A stretch of 64,000 nt of DNA from an uncultured Clostridia bacterium (GTDB taxonomy: Bacteria; Bacillota; Clostridia; TANB77; CAG-508). Positions 9,104 to 19,331 of the stretch are shown in pieces (the stretch's first letter is position 1; the number at the start of each line of letters is the position of its first letter). Position numbers and translations under genes: made by a program. The notes under the pieces were generated by a model. The model did not search any database. It was not told the origin of the DNA and worked only from the letters and a program-made list of their open reading frames with translations. Location of the stretch: the NCBI GenBank assembly GCA_948530865.1, contig CAOTKV010000001.1:248001-312000 (forward strand), read 5' to 3'.

Positions 9104-10951
9104 ATGTGTGGTTTTACTGGAATAGTAAATTTTGAGAAAGATATTTCTAACCAATTTTCTATACTAAAAAATATGTCAGAAACATTAGCTAAGAGAGGTC
9201 CAGATGAAGATGGAATGCACTTTTCAAAACATGTTAATTTGGCTCATAGAAGATTATCTATTATAGATATAGAAAATGGAAAACAACCAATGTCAGTAAT
9301 AATTGACGAGGTTACATATACAATTGTATATAATGGACAATTATATAATACAGAAGAAATTAGAAATATTTTAATTGAGAATGGATTTAAGTTTAAAGGA
9401 CATTCTGATACAGAAGTTATATTAAAGGCATATGTTTTCTATGGTAAAGATATTTGTAAACACTTAAATGGAATATATGCATTTGCAATTTGGAATGATA
9501 AAAAAGAGGAAATATTTATTGCAAGAGATCATTTTGGAATAAAGCCATTTTATTATTTTATTGTTGATAATAATTTTATATTTGCTTCTGAAATTAAAGC
9601 AATTTTAGAACATCCACTTTGCAAACCTATTTTAGATAAACAAGGAATATCTGAACTTTTTGGAGTTGGACCAAGTCATACACCTGGATTAACACCATTT
9701 AAAGGAATATTGGAACTAGAACCAGCTCACTTTATTGTTTATAATAGAGATAGCTTTAGAAAAGAAGAGTATTGGAAATTAGAAACAAAAGAACATACAG
9801 ATAGTTTAAAGCAAACTTGTGAAAAAATAAGATATTTGCTTAAAGATTCGGTTGAACGTCAATTAATTTCTGATGTTCCTATTGGAACACTACTTTCAGG
9901 TGGATTGGATTCGAGTATAATTTCAAAATATGCATCAGATTATTATAAAGAAAAATATGGAGAAAAATTAAGAACGTTTTCTGTTGACTATGTTGATCAA
10001 GAAAAGAATTTTATTAAAAATGATTTTCAACCAAATACAGATAATTACTATATTGATTTGATGGTAAAATATTTGGATACAGATCATAAGAAAATTATAT
10101 TAGATACACCAGAACTGTTTGAAAGCTTAGAAGATGCCATGGTAGCAAGAGATTTTCCAGGGATGGCAGATGTTGATTCTTCATATTTGTTATTTTTTAA
10201 AAATCTAAAAAAAGATATTACAGTAACACTTTCTGGGGAATGTTCTGATGAAATTTTTGGTGGGTATCCATGGTATTTCAGAGAAGATGCTTTAAAAAGT
10301 AATACTTTTCCATGGTCAATTGCAACAGCTGAAAGACAAAGGTTACTAAATAAAGATATTAGTAATGAACTTTCACTAAAAGATTATATTGATAGTAGAT
10401 ATAATGAATCATTATCAAAGGTTGAATTTTTAGAAAGTGATACAGAAAATAATAAGACACATAGAAAATTAATTTATTTAACATCAAATTGGTTTATGCA
10501 AACACTTTTAGATAGAACAGATAGAATGTGTATGTTTAATGGTTTTGAAGTAAGAGTACCATTTTGTGATTATAGAATTGTTGAGTATGCTTGGAATATT
10601 CCATGGGAAATGAAAGCATATGAAGGAAGAGAAAAGGGGTTATTAAGATATGCTTTTGAAGGAATACTTCCAGAAGAAGTTGTATATAGAAAGAAAAGTC
10701 CATATCCAAAAACTCATAATCCAAATTACATGGAAATTGTTAAAAAGAAATTATCAAAAATTATGGAAGATAAAAATGCCCCAATTAATAATTTATTAAA
10801 TAGAGAATATATTTTGGAAATTATAGAAACAGAGGGAAAAGCATTTGCAAGACCATGGTTTGGTCAATTAATGACAGGACCACAACTTATGGCATATTTA
10901 ATACAAGTAAATATGTGGCTTGAAAAATACAATCCAAAAATTGAGATATAA
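9104..10951 (+). CDS. asnB: Asparagine synthase (glutamine-hydrolysing)
   Basis: The enzyme makes asparagine from aspartate, ATP and glutamine-derived ammonia. The start was set at the ATG at 9104 because the protein then begins MCGFTG, placing the essential N-terminal nucleophile Cys2; an AAGGAG site lies seven bases upstream. A longer frame from a TTG at 9086 would include this ribosome site and is rejected. The class II glutaminase domain (about 1-210) has RGPDEDG and YNGQLYN. The synthetase domain has the PP-loop SGGLDSS and the SGECSDEIFGGYP segment. At 615 residues it matches the AsnB family. A strong terminator follows. Confidence 0.95.
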   Translation: MCGFTGIVNFEKDISNQFSILKNMSETLAKRGPDEDGMHFSKHVNLAHRRLSIIDIENGKQPMSVIIDEVTYTIVYNGQLYNTEEIRNILIENGFKFKGHSDTEVILKAYVFYGKDICKHLNGIYAFAIWNDKKEEIFIARDHFGIKPFYYFIVDNNFIFASEIKAILEHPLCKPILDKQGISELFGVGPSHTPGLTPFKGILELEPAHFIVYNRDSFRKEEYWKLETKEHTDSLKQTCEKIRYLLKDSVERQLISDVPIGTLLSGGLDSSIISKYASDYYKEKYGEKLRTFSVDYVDQEKNFIKNDFQPNTDNYYIDLMVKYLDTDHKKIILDTPELFESLEDAMVARDFPGMADVDSSYLLFFKNLKKDITVTLSGECSDEIFGGYPWYFREDALKSNTFPWSIATAERQRLLNKDISNELSLKDYIDSRYNESLSKVEFLESDTENNKTHRKLIYLTSNWFMQTLLDRTDRMCMFNGFEVRVPFCDYRIVEYAWNIPWEMKAYEGREKGLLRYAFEGILPEEVVYRKKSPYPKTHNPNYMEIVKKKLSKIMEDKNAPINNLLNREYILEIIETEGKAFARPWFGQLMTGPQLMAYLIQVNMWLEKYNPKIEI

Positions 10952-10958
10952 ATAGTTT

Positions 10959-10986
10959 AGAGGTCGCTTTTGGGCGACCTCTTTTC
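10959..10986 (+). terminator. GC-rich hairpin terminator after asnB
   Basis: Perfect 9-bp stem AGAGGTCGC / GCGACCTCT (10959-10967 and 10974-10982), followed by T residues. Confidence 0.9.
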
Positions 10987-11006
10987 AAACTTAAATATTT
11001 CTCCTT

Positions 11007-11486
11007 TTATAATGTTTGAATCAAAGTTTGATAAAAATTCCAGATATCATCTAATGTTTTGGCATTAGGATAGTTGTCGCTTGTCTTGATATCTGATAAG
11101 AGAATACCATGACAACCATATTTGGCACATTCATCTAGATTTTCTTCTTTATCATCAATCAACATACAAGGATAGTTTGGATAAAGAAAATCTGATTTGC
11201 TCCTATCATAAGGTACATATATGATGTCGCTGTAAGCTTTTGGAGAAAGATTTTTATTAATCCAAAAAGCTTTTTCTTTAGTAACACCAATGCGTTTTAT
11301 TACCTTAGATAAACCAATAACATAAGATTCAGCATTTATCCGCTCTAATAAATCAGAAATACCAGGACGTACAGGGATGGTTCTAAAATAACCTAGAGTC
11401 CACATATTGGTGCGTGCATTTTTGTCAGACTCGAAAAGGTTCATCACACCATCCATGTCAACATAGCAAATAAAATCTTTTTTCAA
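11007..11486 (-). CDS. HAD-superfamily 5'(3')-deoxyribonucleotidase-like protein
   Basis: The 159-residue protein opens with the HAD motif I DMDGV (D10 nucleophile, D12). It ends with a motif near CMLIDDKEENLDEC, where paired Asp residues would bind Mg2+. The overall pattern (DMDGVMN, VRPGISDLLERI, LIDDK) resembles NT5C-type 5'-nucleotidases (PF06941), which dephosphorylate nucleoside monophosphates; the substrate here is not proven. Translation probably starts at TTG 11486, because a perfect AGGAGG lies nine bases upstream and no ATG is suitably placed. The gene has more G/C-ending codons than its neighbours and lies on the opposite strand, so it may have been acquired. Confidence 0.75.
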   Translation of the reverse strand: MKKDFICYVDMDGVMNLFESDKNARTNMWTLGYFRTIPVRPGISDLLERINAESYVIGLSKVIKRIGVTKEKAFWINKNLSPKAYSDIIYVPYDRSKSDFLYPNYPCMLIDDKEENLDECAKYGCHGILLSDIKTSDNYPNAKTLDDIWNFYQTLIQTL

Positions 11487-11763
11487 TGGAAGTTACCTCC
11501 TGCATGATTATGGATAAGTCTGGGTTAACAGTAAAATTTTACAACATTGTTCTCCTTTCATTGGGTGTTGGGGTTAATAGTTAGCCTACTAAATCAATGT
11601 ATAATGCTTAAGTAAGAGAATACTAAAATATACAGGTTACATAATAACACAAAATTGCCTGAAAATCAAGGAAAAGAAGGTGCTTTTTTTATATAATATG
11701 TGTTGATTTTTTATGCATTTAATGATATAAATTAGAATATGAAAATTATAATCAGGAGGAATT
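11487..11763. other. Divergent intergenic region upstream of the HAD gene and ftsY
   Basis: No gene seen. On the minus strand an AAAGGAG is followed by a two-codon frame (ATG TTG TAA) upstream of the HAD ribosome site, which is probably accidental. An AGGAGG at 11755-11760 serves ftsY. Confidence 0.4.
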
Positions 11764-12669
11764 ATGGGCTTTTTTGATAAATTAAAACAAGGGTTAGGAA
11801 AAACCAAAAATTCTATTGATGCAAAAATCAATAATGTGTTTAGTGTTTTTAGAAAAGTTGATGAAGAATTATTAGAAGAACTAGAGGAAGTTTTAGTAAT
11901 GTCAGATATTGGTATGGAAACTTCTGTAAAAATTATAGATGAATTAAGAATAAAAATAAAAAAAGAAAAAATAGAAGATGAAGAATCAGTAAAGAAAGCA
12001 CTAAAAGAAATAATGGCAGATATATTAAATATAGCTGAGCCAAAACTTAATTTAGAAACAAAACCATCAGTGATTTTAATTGTTGGAGTTAACGGAGTTG
12101 GAAAAACAACATCAATCGGAAAAATTGCAAACAATTTAGTAAAAGAAGGAAAAAAAGTTGTTGTAGCTGCTGCAGATACATTTAGAGCTGCTGCTGTTGA
12201 ACAACTAGAAATTTGGGCTGAAAGATCTGGAAGTCAAATTGTAAAAAAAGAAGAAGGAGCAGATCCAGCATCAGTAGTTTTTGAAGCAATTCAAAAAACA
12301 AAGCAATCAGAAGCAGATGTTTTAATTGTAGATACAGCAGGAAGATTACACAACAAGAAATATTTAATGGACGAGCTTTTTAAAATAAAAAAAGTAATAG
12401 AAAAAGAAATGCCAGATGCGAGTAAAGAAGTTTTATTAGTTTTAGATGCAGAAACTGGTCAAAATGCAATATCACAAGTCAAAGCATTTAAAGAAACAAC
12501 AGATATTACAGGAATTGTTTTAACAAAACTTGATGGTACAGCTAAAGGTGGAGTTGTTTTAGGTATTGTTTCAGAAAATCAAATACCTGTAAAATTTATT
12601 GGCGTTGGAGAACAAATTGATGATATGCAAGTGTTTAATGCACAAGAATTTTTAAATGCAATTATTTAA
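11764..12669 (+). CDS. ftsY: Signal recognition particle receptor FtsY
   Basis: FtsY is the membrane-associated GTPase that docks SRP-ribosome complexes to the Sec translocon. The short N-terminal helical N domain (about 1-90) is followed by the G domain: P-loop GVNGVGKT at residues 108-115, DTFRAAAVEQL, DTAGR, and TKLDG for guanine recognition. The acidic membrane-targeting A domain of E. coli FtsY is absent, as usual in Gram-positive bacteria, giving 301 residues. AGGAGG lies four bases before the ATG. It is followed at short distance by the UPF0182, pgsA and ligA genes on the same strand. ffh is not in the window. Confidence 0.96.
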   Translation: MGFFDKLKQGLGKTKNSIDAKINNVFSVFRKVDEELLEELEEVLVMSDIGMETSVKIIDELRIKIKKEKIEDEESVKKALKEIMADILNIAEPKLNLETKPSVILIVGVNGVGKTTSIGKIANNLVKEGKKVVVAAADTFRAAAVEQLEIWAERSGSQIVKKEEGADPASVVFEAIQKTKQSEADVLIVDTAGRLHNKKYLMDELFKIKKVIEKEMPDASKEVLLVLDAETGQNAISQVKAFKETTDITGIVLTKLDGTAKGGVVLGIVSENQIPVKFIGVGEQIDDMQVFNAQEFLNAII

Positions 12670-12712
12670 TAAATAAAGACTTCGGTTAAGTATTTTGAGA
12701 AAGGAAATGAAA

Positions 12713-15604
12713 ATGGGAAAAAAAGATAATAATCAAAAAGTTGAAGTCGCAAAAGCAGAAGTTAATAAAAAAACAAATGAAACAAAGAAAAAAGTAAATA
12801 AAACAAGAAGAATAGCAGTTTTATTAGTATTATTAGTTTTTGTTGTAATTACAGGAATTTCTTTAAGAGCAGAATATTTAAATTATTTAGAAATTGGTGA
12901 AACTTACATTTCTGTACTTATACAAAAAATTCAAAATAAATATATTGTTTTAGGAACTGTATTTGTTACTACATATATTTTTATATATGTTTTAAACAAA
13001 TTTATTATAAAAGGTCTTAAAAAGTTTTTTGATGAAGAAAAAAAGGAAATGCCTAAACTTCCAAATAAAAGTTTAAGTTTAGTTGTAGCTTTATTAAGTG
13101 GAACAATTGCATCATCAATGCTTGCTGACAAATTGGCAATTTTTAATAATGCAGGTGTATTTGGAATTGAAGATCCAATATTTAGAATGGATATTGGATA
13201 TTATATGTTTACATTACCATTTATTCAAACTGTGCTTATGTTCTGTATAGGATTTTGCATAGTTACACTTATTTATATAGCATTATATTTTGTAATTGCA
13301 TTAAATAGTTATTTTGATGGAGTAGATGGTGAAACATTAAAGAAAAATACATTTGTAAAATTAGAATTATTTGTTGTTATATTACTTGCAATAGCTTTTT
13401 GCACATACATTTTTGTAAATGCTCAAAATATTTTAACTGGAAATATAGTTCAAATTGGAGATGAAAATACTACAAGTCTAGTAGGAGCAGGAAAATCAGA
13501 TGTAACAGTTAAATTATGGGGATATAGAATTTTAAGTTTTGTTATTGCAGTTTCAGTTATTAGATTATTGTCTTATGTAAAAAAAGGTAATTTCAAACAA
13601 GGAATAATATCTGTATTATTAGTTCCAACATATTTACTAATTTTATTTGTTGTTTTAATAGGTTTTCAAGCAATAAATGTTGGAAGAAACGAATTAGACT
13701 CTGAAAAAGATTATATAGCATTTAATATTGATAATACTAAAAAAGCATATAATATAGATATAAATCAACAAAATATAGATAATTATACAACTATAACTTC
13801 TGAACAAGTTGAAAACAATCAAGATGTTATAAATAATATTCCATTAATTACAGAGGATGTTACTTTAACAACAGTTGCAGAACATCAAGAAAATAGTGTC
13901 TACTATAATTATGAAAATACTTTTTTAGCACTTTATAAAATTAATGGAAGTAAAGAATTAGTATATATTACACCACGAGAAATATTAACTGATAATACAA
14001 TTAGCTATAACAATAAATCACTAAAATATACACATGGTTATTCAGCTGTTGTAAGTTCAGCAACAGATACAGATGAAACAGGATATGCAAAATATATTTT
14101 GTCAGATTTTACAAGCCAAGATATTTTAAATATCAAACAACCTAGAATATATTTTGGACTAGAAACAAATAGTTTAATAAAAACTAATACATCTTTTGGA
14201 AAAGAATATGATTATCCAATTACAGCATCTAAATATGAGGAGAATACATATAATGGAAATGCTGGATTAAATCTTGGTTTTTTAGATAGACTAGTTTTAG
14301 CAATTAATCAAAAAGATTTTAGACTTGCTTTATCAACAGATATAACTAAAGATACAAAAATTGTATTAAATAGAAATGTAATTGAAAGAGCAAAGAAAAT
14401 ATTACCAGATGTATTATATGATGAAAATCCATATTTAGTTATAACAGATGAAGGAAAATTAGTTTGGGTATTAGATGGATATACAAGATCTTGCAATTAT
14501 CCATATTCTCAAATATCAACAATAGATATTAAAGGATATAAAGAAAGATTAAATTATATTAGAAATTCTGTAAAAGTATTAATTGATGCTTATGATGGAA
14601 CAACAACATTTTATATTACAGATAAATCAGATCCTATAATAATGACATATAGAAATATGTATCCAGACTTATTTACAGAAAAGGAATTACCAAATGATAT
14701 AAAAGAACATTTGGTATATCCAAAATTTTTATACAACATTCAAGCTAATATGGTAAATATATATCATGATATAAGTGAAGATACTTTATATAGAGCTGAT
14801 GATATTTGGCAAATAACAACAAAAGCTAATTCTGCAAATTCAAAAGTAACAGGTGTTCAAATGCAACCATATTACACAATGTTAAAAACAATAGATAGTG
14901 ATAAACCAGAATTAGGGCTTGTTATAACTTATAACAAACTAGAAAAACAAAATATTACATCATATTTAGTTGGTACTGTTGAAAATGGAAAATCAGAACT
15001 TGCATTATATAAATTTAATTCTGAAAGCAATGTTGTTGGAATACTACAACTTAACAATCAAATAGAACAAGATGAAAGAATTTCTAAAGAATTAGAAACT
15101 ATAAATACAAGTGGAACCAAACTTATAAAAGACATGATAATAGTTCCAATAAATAAATCTTTATTATATGTTGAACCAGTATATCAAGTAATGCTTAATG
15201 AAAGTGAAATACCAGTTTTAAGAAAAGTTATTGTAGCATCAGGAAATACAGTTGCAATTGGAGACACTTTAGATTCAGCTCTTAAAAATTTATTTAATGA
15301 GGCTTATGCAGTAGATTTGGAATTTGTAAATGTTGAAGATATAACTGCATTAGTAGATTCAGTTATAAAAGCTAATAACAATTTGAAAGAATCTTTAAAT
15401 GCAAATGATTTTGAATTAATAGGAAAAGATATTACAAATCTTCAAGCAATAGTAAATCAATTAGAAAATGCAAGAAAAATTGAAATAGAAAAAGAAAACG
15501 AAAAAACCAAATTAACTAATAATGTATCAAATACAAATTCAGTAGCAGAAAATGTAGTAAATAACAATACTGTAAATCAAACAACTAATGTAGTTAATAA
15601 CTAA
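12713..15604 (+). CDS. UPF0182 family large integral membrane protein
   Basis: The 963-residue protein has a Lys-rich cytoplasmic head and about seven transmembrane helices in the first ~330 residues. A long extracellular region with many Asn, Thr and Tyr residues follows, then an Asn-rich tail. Architecture and segments such as YISFNI-like ENTFLALYKINGSKELVY and PRIYFGL fit COG1615/UPF0182, whose function is unknown. I chose the ATG at 12713, eight bases after AAGG; a TTG-initiated frame from 12695 would contain that ribosome site. It sits between ftsY and pgsA, suggesting an envelope role by context only. Confidence 0.85.
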   Translation: MGKKDNNQKVEVAKAEVNKKTNETKKKVNKTRRIAVLLVLLVFVVITGISLRAEYLNYLEIGETYISVLIQKIQNKYIVLGTVFVTTYIFIYVLNKFIIKGLKKFFDEEKKEMPKLPNKSLSLVVALLSGTIASSMLADKLAIFNNAGVFGIEDPIFRMDIGYYMFTLPFIQTVLMFCIGFCIVTLIYIALYFVIALNSYFDGVDGETLKKNTFVKLELFVVILLAIAFCTYIFVNAQNILTGNIVQIGDENTTSLVGAGKSDVTVKLWGYRILSFVIAVSVIRLLSYVKKGNFKQGIISVLLVPTYLLILFVVLIGFQAINVGRNELDSEKDYIAFNIDNTKKAYNIDINQQNIDNYTTITSEQVENNQDVINNIPLITEDVTLTTVAEHQENSVYYNYENTFLALYKINGSKELVYITPREILTDNTISYNNKSLKYTHGYSAVVSSATDTDETGYAKYILSDFTSQDILNIKQPRIYFGLETNSLIKTNTSFGKEYDYPITASKYEENTYNGNAGLNLGFLDRLVLAINQKDFRLALSTDITKDTKIVLNRNVIERAKKILPDVLYDENPYLVITDEGKLVWVLDGYTRSCNYPYSQISTIDIKGYKERLNYIRNSVKVLIDAYDGTTTFYITDKSDPIIMTYRNMYPDLFTEKELPNDIKEHLVYPKFLYNIQANMVNIYHDISEDTLYRADDIWQITTKANSANSKVTGVQMQPYYTMLKTIDSDKPELGLVITYNKLEKQNITSYLVGTVENGKSELALYKFNSESNVVGILQLNNQIEQDERISKELETINTSGTKLIKDMIIVPINKSLLYVEPVYQVMLNESEIPVLRKVIVASGNTVAIGDTLDSALKNLFNEAYAVDLEFVNVEDITALVDSVIKANNNLKESLNANDFELIGKDITNLQAIVNQLENARKIEIEKENEKTKLTNNVSNTNSVAENVVNNNTVNQTTNVVNN

Positions 15605-15628
15605 TATTGTAAAATGAGAGGTAATAAT

Positions 15629-16282
15629 ATGAATTTAGCAAATAAACTAACTATTTTTAGAGTAATTTTAGTTCCTATTTTTGTAATAGTAGGATATTTA
15701 GGAACTATAGGTTTTATAACAGGAGAATGGCTTGGAATACCAACATCTTTCTGGATAATGAATATAATATTTATTATAGCTTCTATAACAGATAAATTAG
15801 ATGGGTATATAGCACGTTCAAGAAATCAAGTTACAACATTTGGTAAATTCTTAGATCCATTAGCAGATAAAATTTTAGTTTTATCTGCTCTTGTAATGCT
15901 TGTAGAATTTGATAAAATTCCAGCATGGATACCAATAATCGTATTAACTAGAGAATTTTTGGTTAGCGGATATAGATTAATTGCTGTAGAAAAAGGTGGA
16001 AAAGTAATCGCTGCTTCTATTTGGGGAAAATTAAAAACAGTTACACAAATGGTTGCAATAATTTTAGTATTTGTAGATAAATTTAATTTCTTTAATTTTA
16101 TGATAGCAAATACAAATAAAGCAGAAGCTATGGCAAGCAGTATACAAATATATATGACTTCAGGAGAAATATTTTTAAATGTTATTACTTCAGTTATTAT
16201 GTTAGTTTCTGTAGTGGCAACAATTTTCTCAGGATATGACTATTTAAAAAATGGAAAAGATTTATTTAAAGAGGAAAACTAA
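15629..16282 (+). CDS. pgsA: CDP-diacylglycerol-glycerol-3-phosphate 3-phosphatidyltransferase
   Basis: This membrane enzyme makes phosphatidylglycerophosphate, the first committed step to phosphatidylglycerol and cardiolipin. The CDP-alcohol phosphotransferase signature DxxDGxxARxxxxxxxxGxxxDxxxD is complete (TDKLDGYIARSRN, then FGKFLDPLADK). There are about five hydrophobic helices. The start is taken as the ATG at 15629, preceded by GAGAGG; the upstream ATG at 15614 overlaps that ribosome site. The stop shares a base with the ligA start (TAATG), so the two are translationally coupled. Confidence 0.93.
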   Translation: MNLANKLTIFRVILVPIFVIVGYLGTIGFITGEWLGIPTSFWIMNIIFIIASITDKLDGYIARSRNQVTTFGKFLDPLADKILVLSALVMLVEFDKIPAWIPIIVLTREFLVSGYRLIAVEKGGKVIAASIWGKLKTVTQMVAIILVFVDKFNFFNFMIANTNKAEAMASSIQIYMTSGEIFLNVITSVIMLVSVVATIFSGYDYLKNGKDLFKEEN

Positions 16283-18336
16283 TGAACAAGGAAAATGCTA
16301 AAAAAAGAATAAAAGAGCTTAAAAAAATAACTGAATATCATGCAAAAAAATATTATGATGATGATAGTCCTGAAATAAGTGATTTTGAATATGATATGTT
16401 AATGCTAGAACTTAGGAATTTGGAAAAAGAATATCCAGATTTAATTACTTCAGATTCTCTAACACAACATGTTGGCGGAACTGTAAAAGAAGGATTTGAA
16501 AAAGTAGAACATGAAGTACCACTTCAAAGTCTTCAAGATATATTTGATTTTAATGAATTATATGCTTTTGATGAAAGAGTAAGAAAAGTAATAGATGAAT
16601 CTAATAATGGGATGGAACAAATTGAATTTGACATGCCAAACGAAACAAACAAAGAAATAAAAAGTAAAATAAAATATGTTGTTGAAACTAAAATTGATGG
16701 TTTATCTGTTAGCCTAGAATATAAGAAAGGAATATTCGTTAGAGGTGCAACTAGAGGAAATGGTTTAGTTGGAGAAGATATTACAGATAATTTAAAAACA
16801 ATAAAACATATTCCAAGAAAATTAAAAGAACCAATAGATATTACTGTTAGAGGTGAAGTGTTTATTGGAAAAAATGAATTTGAAAAAATGAACCAAGAAA
16901 GAGAAGAAAATGAAGAACCATTATTTGCAAATGCTAGAAATGCAGCAGCAGGTTCTTTAAGACAACTTGATTCAAAAATCGCAGCATCAAGACCATTAGA
17001 TATATATGTGTTTAATGTTCAAAAATCAGATTCAGTAAAATTTTCTTCACATATAGAATCTCTTTTATATCTTGAAAAAATAGGATTTAATGTTAATCCA
17101 GTAAAAGTTCTATGCAATAGTATAGAAGAAACTATTGAAGAAATAAATAAAATAGGAGATAATAGAGATGAACTTTCTTTCGGAATTGATGGAGCTGTTA
17201 TTAAAGTTGATGATTTAGAAATGAGAGAAATTTTAGGTTCAAATTATAAAACTCCAAAGTGGGCAATTGCATACAAATACCCACCAGAACAAAAAGAAAC
17301 AATTTTAAAAGATATAACATTTCAAGTTGGAAGAACTGGAGCAATTACTCCAATGGCAATATTAGAACCAGTTAAAGTGGCTGGGTCAACTATATCAAAA
17401 ACAACATTGCATAATGAAGATTTTATTATAGAAAAAGATTTAAGAGTTGGAGATACAGTAGTAATTCAAAAAGCTGGAGATGTTATACCAGAGGTAGTAA
17501 ATGTTATAAAAGAAAAAAGAACAGGAAAAGAATTACCATTTGTTATGGTTAATAAATGTCCAGTATGTGGTGCAGATGCAGTAAGAGAAGAAGGCGAATC
17601 AGCAGTTAGATGTATAGGTGTAGAATGCCCTGCAAAACAATATAGAAATATACTTCATTTTGCATCTCGTGAGGCAATGAATATAAAAGGTCTTGGAGAT
17701 AGTATAATTGAAGAATTATTAAATAGAAATCTAATATCTAATATAGCAGATTTATATAATCTAAAATTAGAAGATATTGCATCATTAAAGAAAAATGGCA
17801 CAAAGTTTGCTCAGAATTTAATTGAAGCAATAAATGAAAGTAAAAATAATGAATTATATAGATTAATAAATGGGTTAGGAATTAGGCATATTGGTGTAAA
17901 AGCTGCTAAGCAATTAGAAAAAAAATACAAAACTATGGAACAATTAAAAAATGCTTCCCTTGAAAGCTTAATTGAAATTGATGATATGGGTGAAATAATG
18001 GCAGAAAGTGTATTTGAATTTTTTGCTCAAGATCAAACTAAAGATTTGATACAAAAATTAGAAGACTTTGGATTAAATATGACATCTAAAGAATCAAGTA
18101 CAAGAGATGGAAGATTTGAAGGGAAGATTTTTGTATTAACAGGAGGCTTAGATAATTATTCAAGAAAAGAAGCAGAAGAGATAATTGAGAATTTAGGTGG
18201 AAAAACATCATCATCAGTTTCTAAGAAAACTACATATGTTTTAGCTGGTGAAGATGGTGGAAGTAAATTAACTAAAGCCCAAGAACTAGGAATACCAATA
18301 ATAAATGAACAAGAATTTATAAATATGATAAAATAA
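16282..18336 (+). CDS. ligA: NAD-dependent DNA ligase LigA
   Basis: LigA seals nicks during replication and repair using NAD+. The nucleotidyltransferase domain contains the adenylated lysine in KIDG (K137), and ENEEPLFANARNAAAGSLRQ is typical. The OB fold, the four-cysteine zinc finger (CPVCG ... CIGVECP), helix-hairpin-helix repeats (GLGIRHIG) and a C-terminal BRCT domain (about 610-684, with LTGGLDNYSR) follow in order. Its 684 residues are the usual length. The ATG overlaps the pgsA stop by one base. Confidence 0.97.
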   Translation: MNKENAKKRIKELKKITEYHAKKYYDDDSPEISDFEYDMLMLELRNLEKEYPDLITSDSLTQHVGGTVKEGFEKVEHEVPLQSLQDIFDFNELYAFDERVRKVIDESNNGMEQIEFDMPNETNKEIKSKIKYVVETKIDGLSVSLEYKKGIFVRGATRGNGLVGEDITDNLKTIKHIPRKLKEPIDITVRGEVFIGKNEFEKMNQEREENEEPLFANARNAAAGSLRQLDSKIAASRPLDIYVFNVQKSDSVKFSSHIESLLYLEKIGFNVNPVKVLCNSIEETIEEINKIGDNRDELSFGIDGAVIKVDDLEMREILGSNYKTPKWAIAYKYPPEQKETILKDITFQVGRTGAITPMAILEPVKVAGSTISKTTLHNEDFIIEKDLRVGDTVVIQKAGDVIPEVVNVIKEKRTGKELPFVMVNKCPVCGADAVREEGESAVRCIGVECPAKQYRNILHFASREAMNIKGLGDSIIEELLNRNLISNIADLYNLKLEDIASLKKNGTKFAQNLIEAINESKNNELYRLINGLGIRHIGVKAAKQLEKKYKTMEQLKNASLESLIEIDDMGEIMAESVFEFFAQDQTKDLIQKLEDFGLNMTSKESSTRDGRFEGKIFVLTGGLDNYSRKEAEEIIENLGGKTSSSVSKKTTYVLAGEDGGSKLTKAQELGIPIINEQEFINMIK

Positions 18337-18362
18337 AAAACAAAGGAAAGAGGTAAAAAGAA

Positions 18363-19052
18363 ATGAACGAACAAACAAATGAAAAGTGTGGATTTTACAA
18401 CACAGTTGTAGCTTGGGCTTGTATTATTTGGGCAGTAGCATCAATTGGTTTAATGATGTATTTTACAGGATTAAATCAAGTAACATTTGCAATTATGACA
18501 GTAGGACAATTATTTATAATAATGGGAATTATCCTATTAAACAGAAAAAAGCTAATTGGAGCATTATCAGTATTTGCTGGAATGAGTTGTGTTGTAATTC
18601 CTGCAGTAAATGAATGGGGAGGAATGCTTTTTGCAGGAGTGCAAGGAAGCCCAATTATTCCAACATTATTATCAACAGCAATTGCAGTAATTGGACTTGC
18701 AATGATTATAGTTCCAGAGGTATTAGAAGATATTTCAAAATCTAAATGTAAACAAATAGTTGAAGCTGAATGTGTAGATTTTGATGAGAATAAACAACAA
18801 GATGGAACTATTGCATATGCTCCAATATATCAATATGAATACAATGGGAATTTATATACAAAATGTACTGGAAGATATAAAAGAACAGGGTTACCTGATA
18901 TAGGAAATAGAATTGAATTAAAAATCAATGAATTTAAACCACAAGAAGTTTATATAGAAGCATCAAAGGCTTCAAAAATGATTATATATATTTTTGGAGT
19001 AAGTTTCTTTACTATGGGACTAGGTATGATTTTAACAATACTTGGTATTTAA
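18363..19052 (+). CDS. Integral membrane protein, DUF3592-like
   Basis: The 229-residue protein has four hydrophobic helices in the first ~120 residues. A soluble segment (about 130-200) contains PIYQYEYNGNLY and GNRIELKINEFKPQEVYIE, and a last transmembrane helix follows at about 205-227. The YxYxYNG ... G..v.l..np..P pattern is the hallmark of DUF3592-type proteins, whose function is unknown. An AAGAGG-type site precedes the ATG. It lies 26 bases after ligA and before a small unknown gene and ruvB. Confidence 0.7.
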   Translation: MNEQTNEKCGFYNTVVAWACIIWAVASIGLMMYFTGLNQVTFAIMTVGQLFIIMGIILLNRKKLIGALSVFAGMSCVVIPAVNEWGGMLFAGVQGSPIIPTLLSTAIAVIGLAMIIVPEVLEDISKSKCKQIVEAECVDFDENKQQDGTIAYAPIYQYEYNGNLYTKCTGRYKRTGLPDIGNRIELKINEFKPQEVYIEASKASKMIIYIFGVSFFTMGLGMILTILGI

Positions 19053-19073
19053 AACAGAAAGGGATAAGAATCA

Positions 19074-19313
19074 TTGGACAATAAATATACATTTGAAATG
19101 TTTTGGGAAGATTTAGATAATGGATATAAAATATATTATAAATATATGGGATGTAAATATTTAGTTTATAAATTAGCTAAAAACTGCTATAAAAATGAAC
19201 TTATTGAAGCTCCTGAAAAATGCCCACATCAAAAAAATGCAGTATATACTTTAAAAAGAGTTAAGGAAATATTTCCATTCATGGAAGAAATAGAATATTT
19301 TACAGGGATTTGA
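19074..19313 (+). CDS. Small conserved-looking hypothetical protein
   Basis: A 79-residue protein with no motif I recognise, rich in Tyr, Lys and Cys (CKYLVYK, KCPHQKNA). The start is TTG at 19074, about ten bases after GAAAGGGA; the first ATG is nine codons in and lacks a site. Position between the DUF3592 gene and ruvB, in the same orientation with short spacing, supports a real gene. No function offered. Confidence 0.6.
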   Translation: MDNKYTFEMFWEDLDNGYKIYYKYMGCKYLVYKLAKNCYKNELIEAPEKCPHQKNAVYTLKRVKEIFPFMEEIEYFTGI

Positions 19314-19331
19314 ATCTAAATGGGGGGTACA

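Noticed and set aside
11520..11560. Two-codon leader peptide (ATG TTG TAA) upstream of the HAD gene on the minus strand
   Set aside because: A good ribosome site precedes it, but there is no attenuator structure and such short frames arise easily by chance.
11637..12134. Minus-strand frame of 165 codons opposite the start of ftsY
   Set aside because: Ser/Ile/Phe-rich antisense shadow of ftsY without a ribosome binding site.
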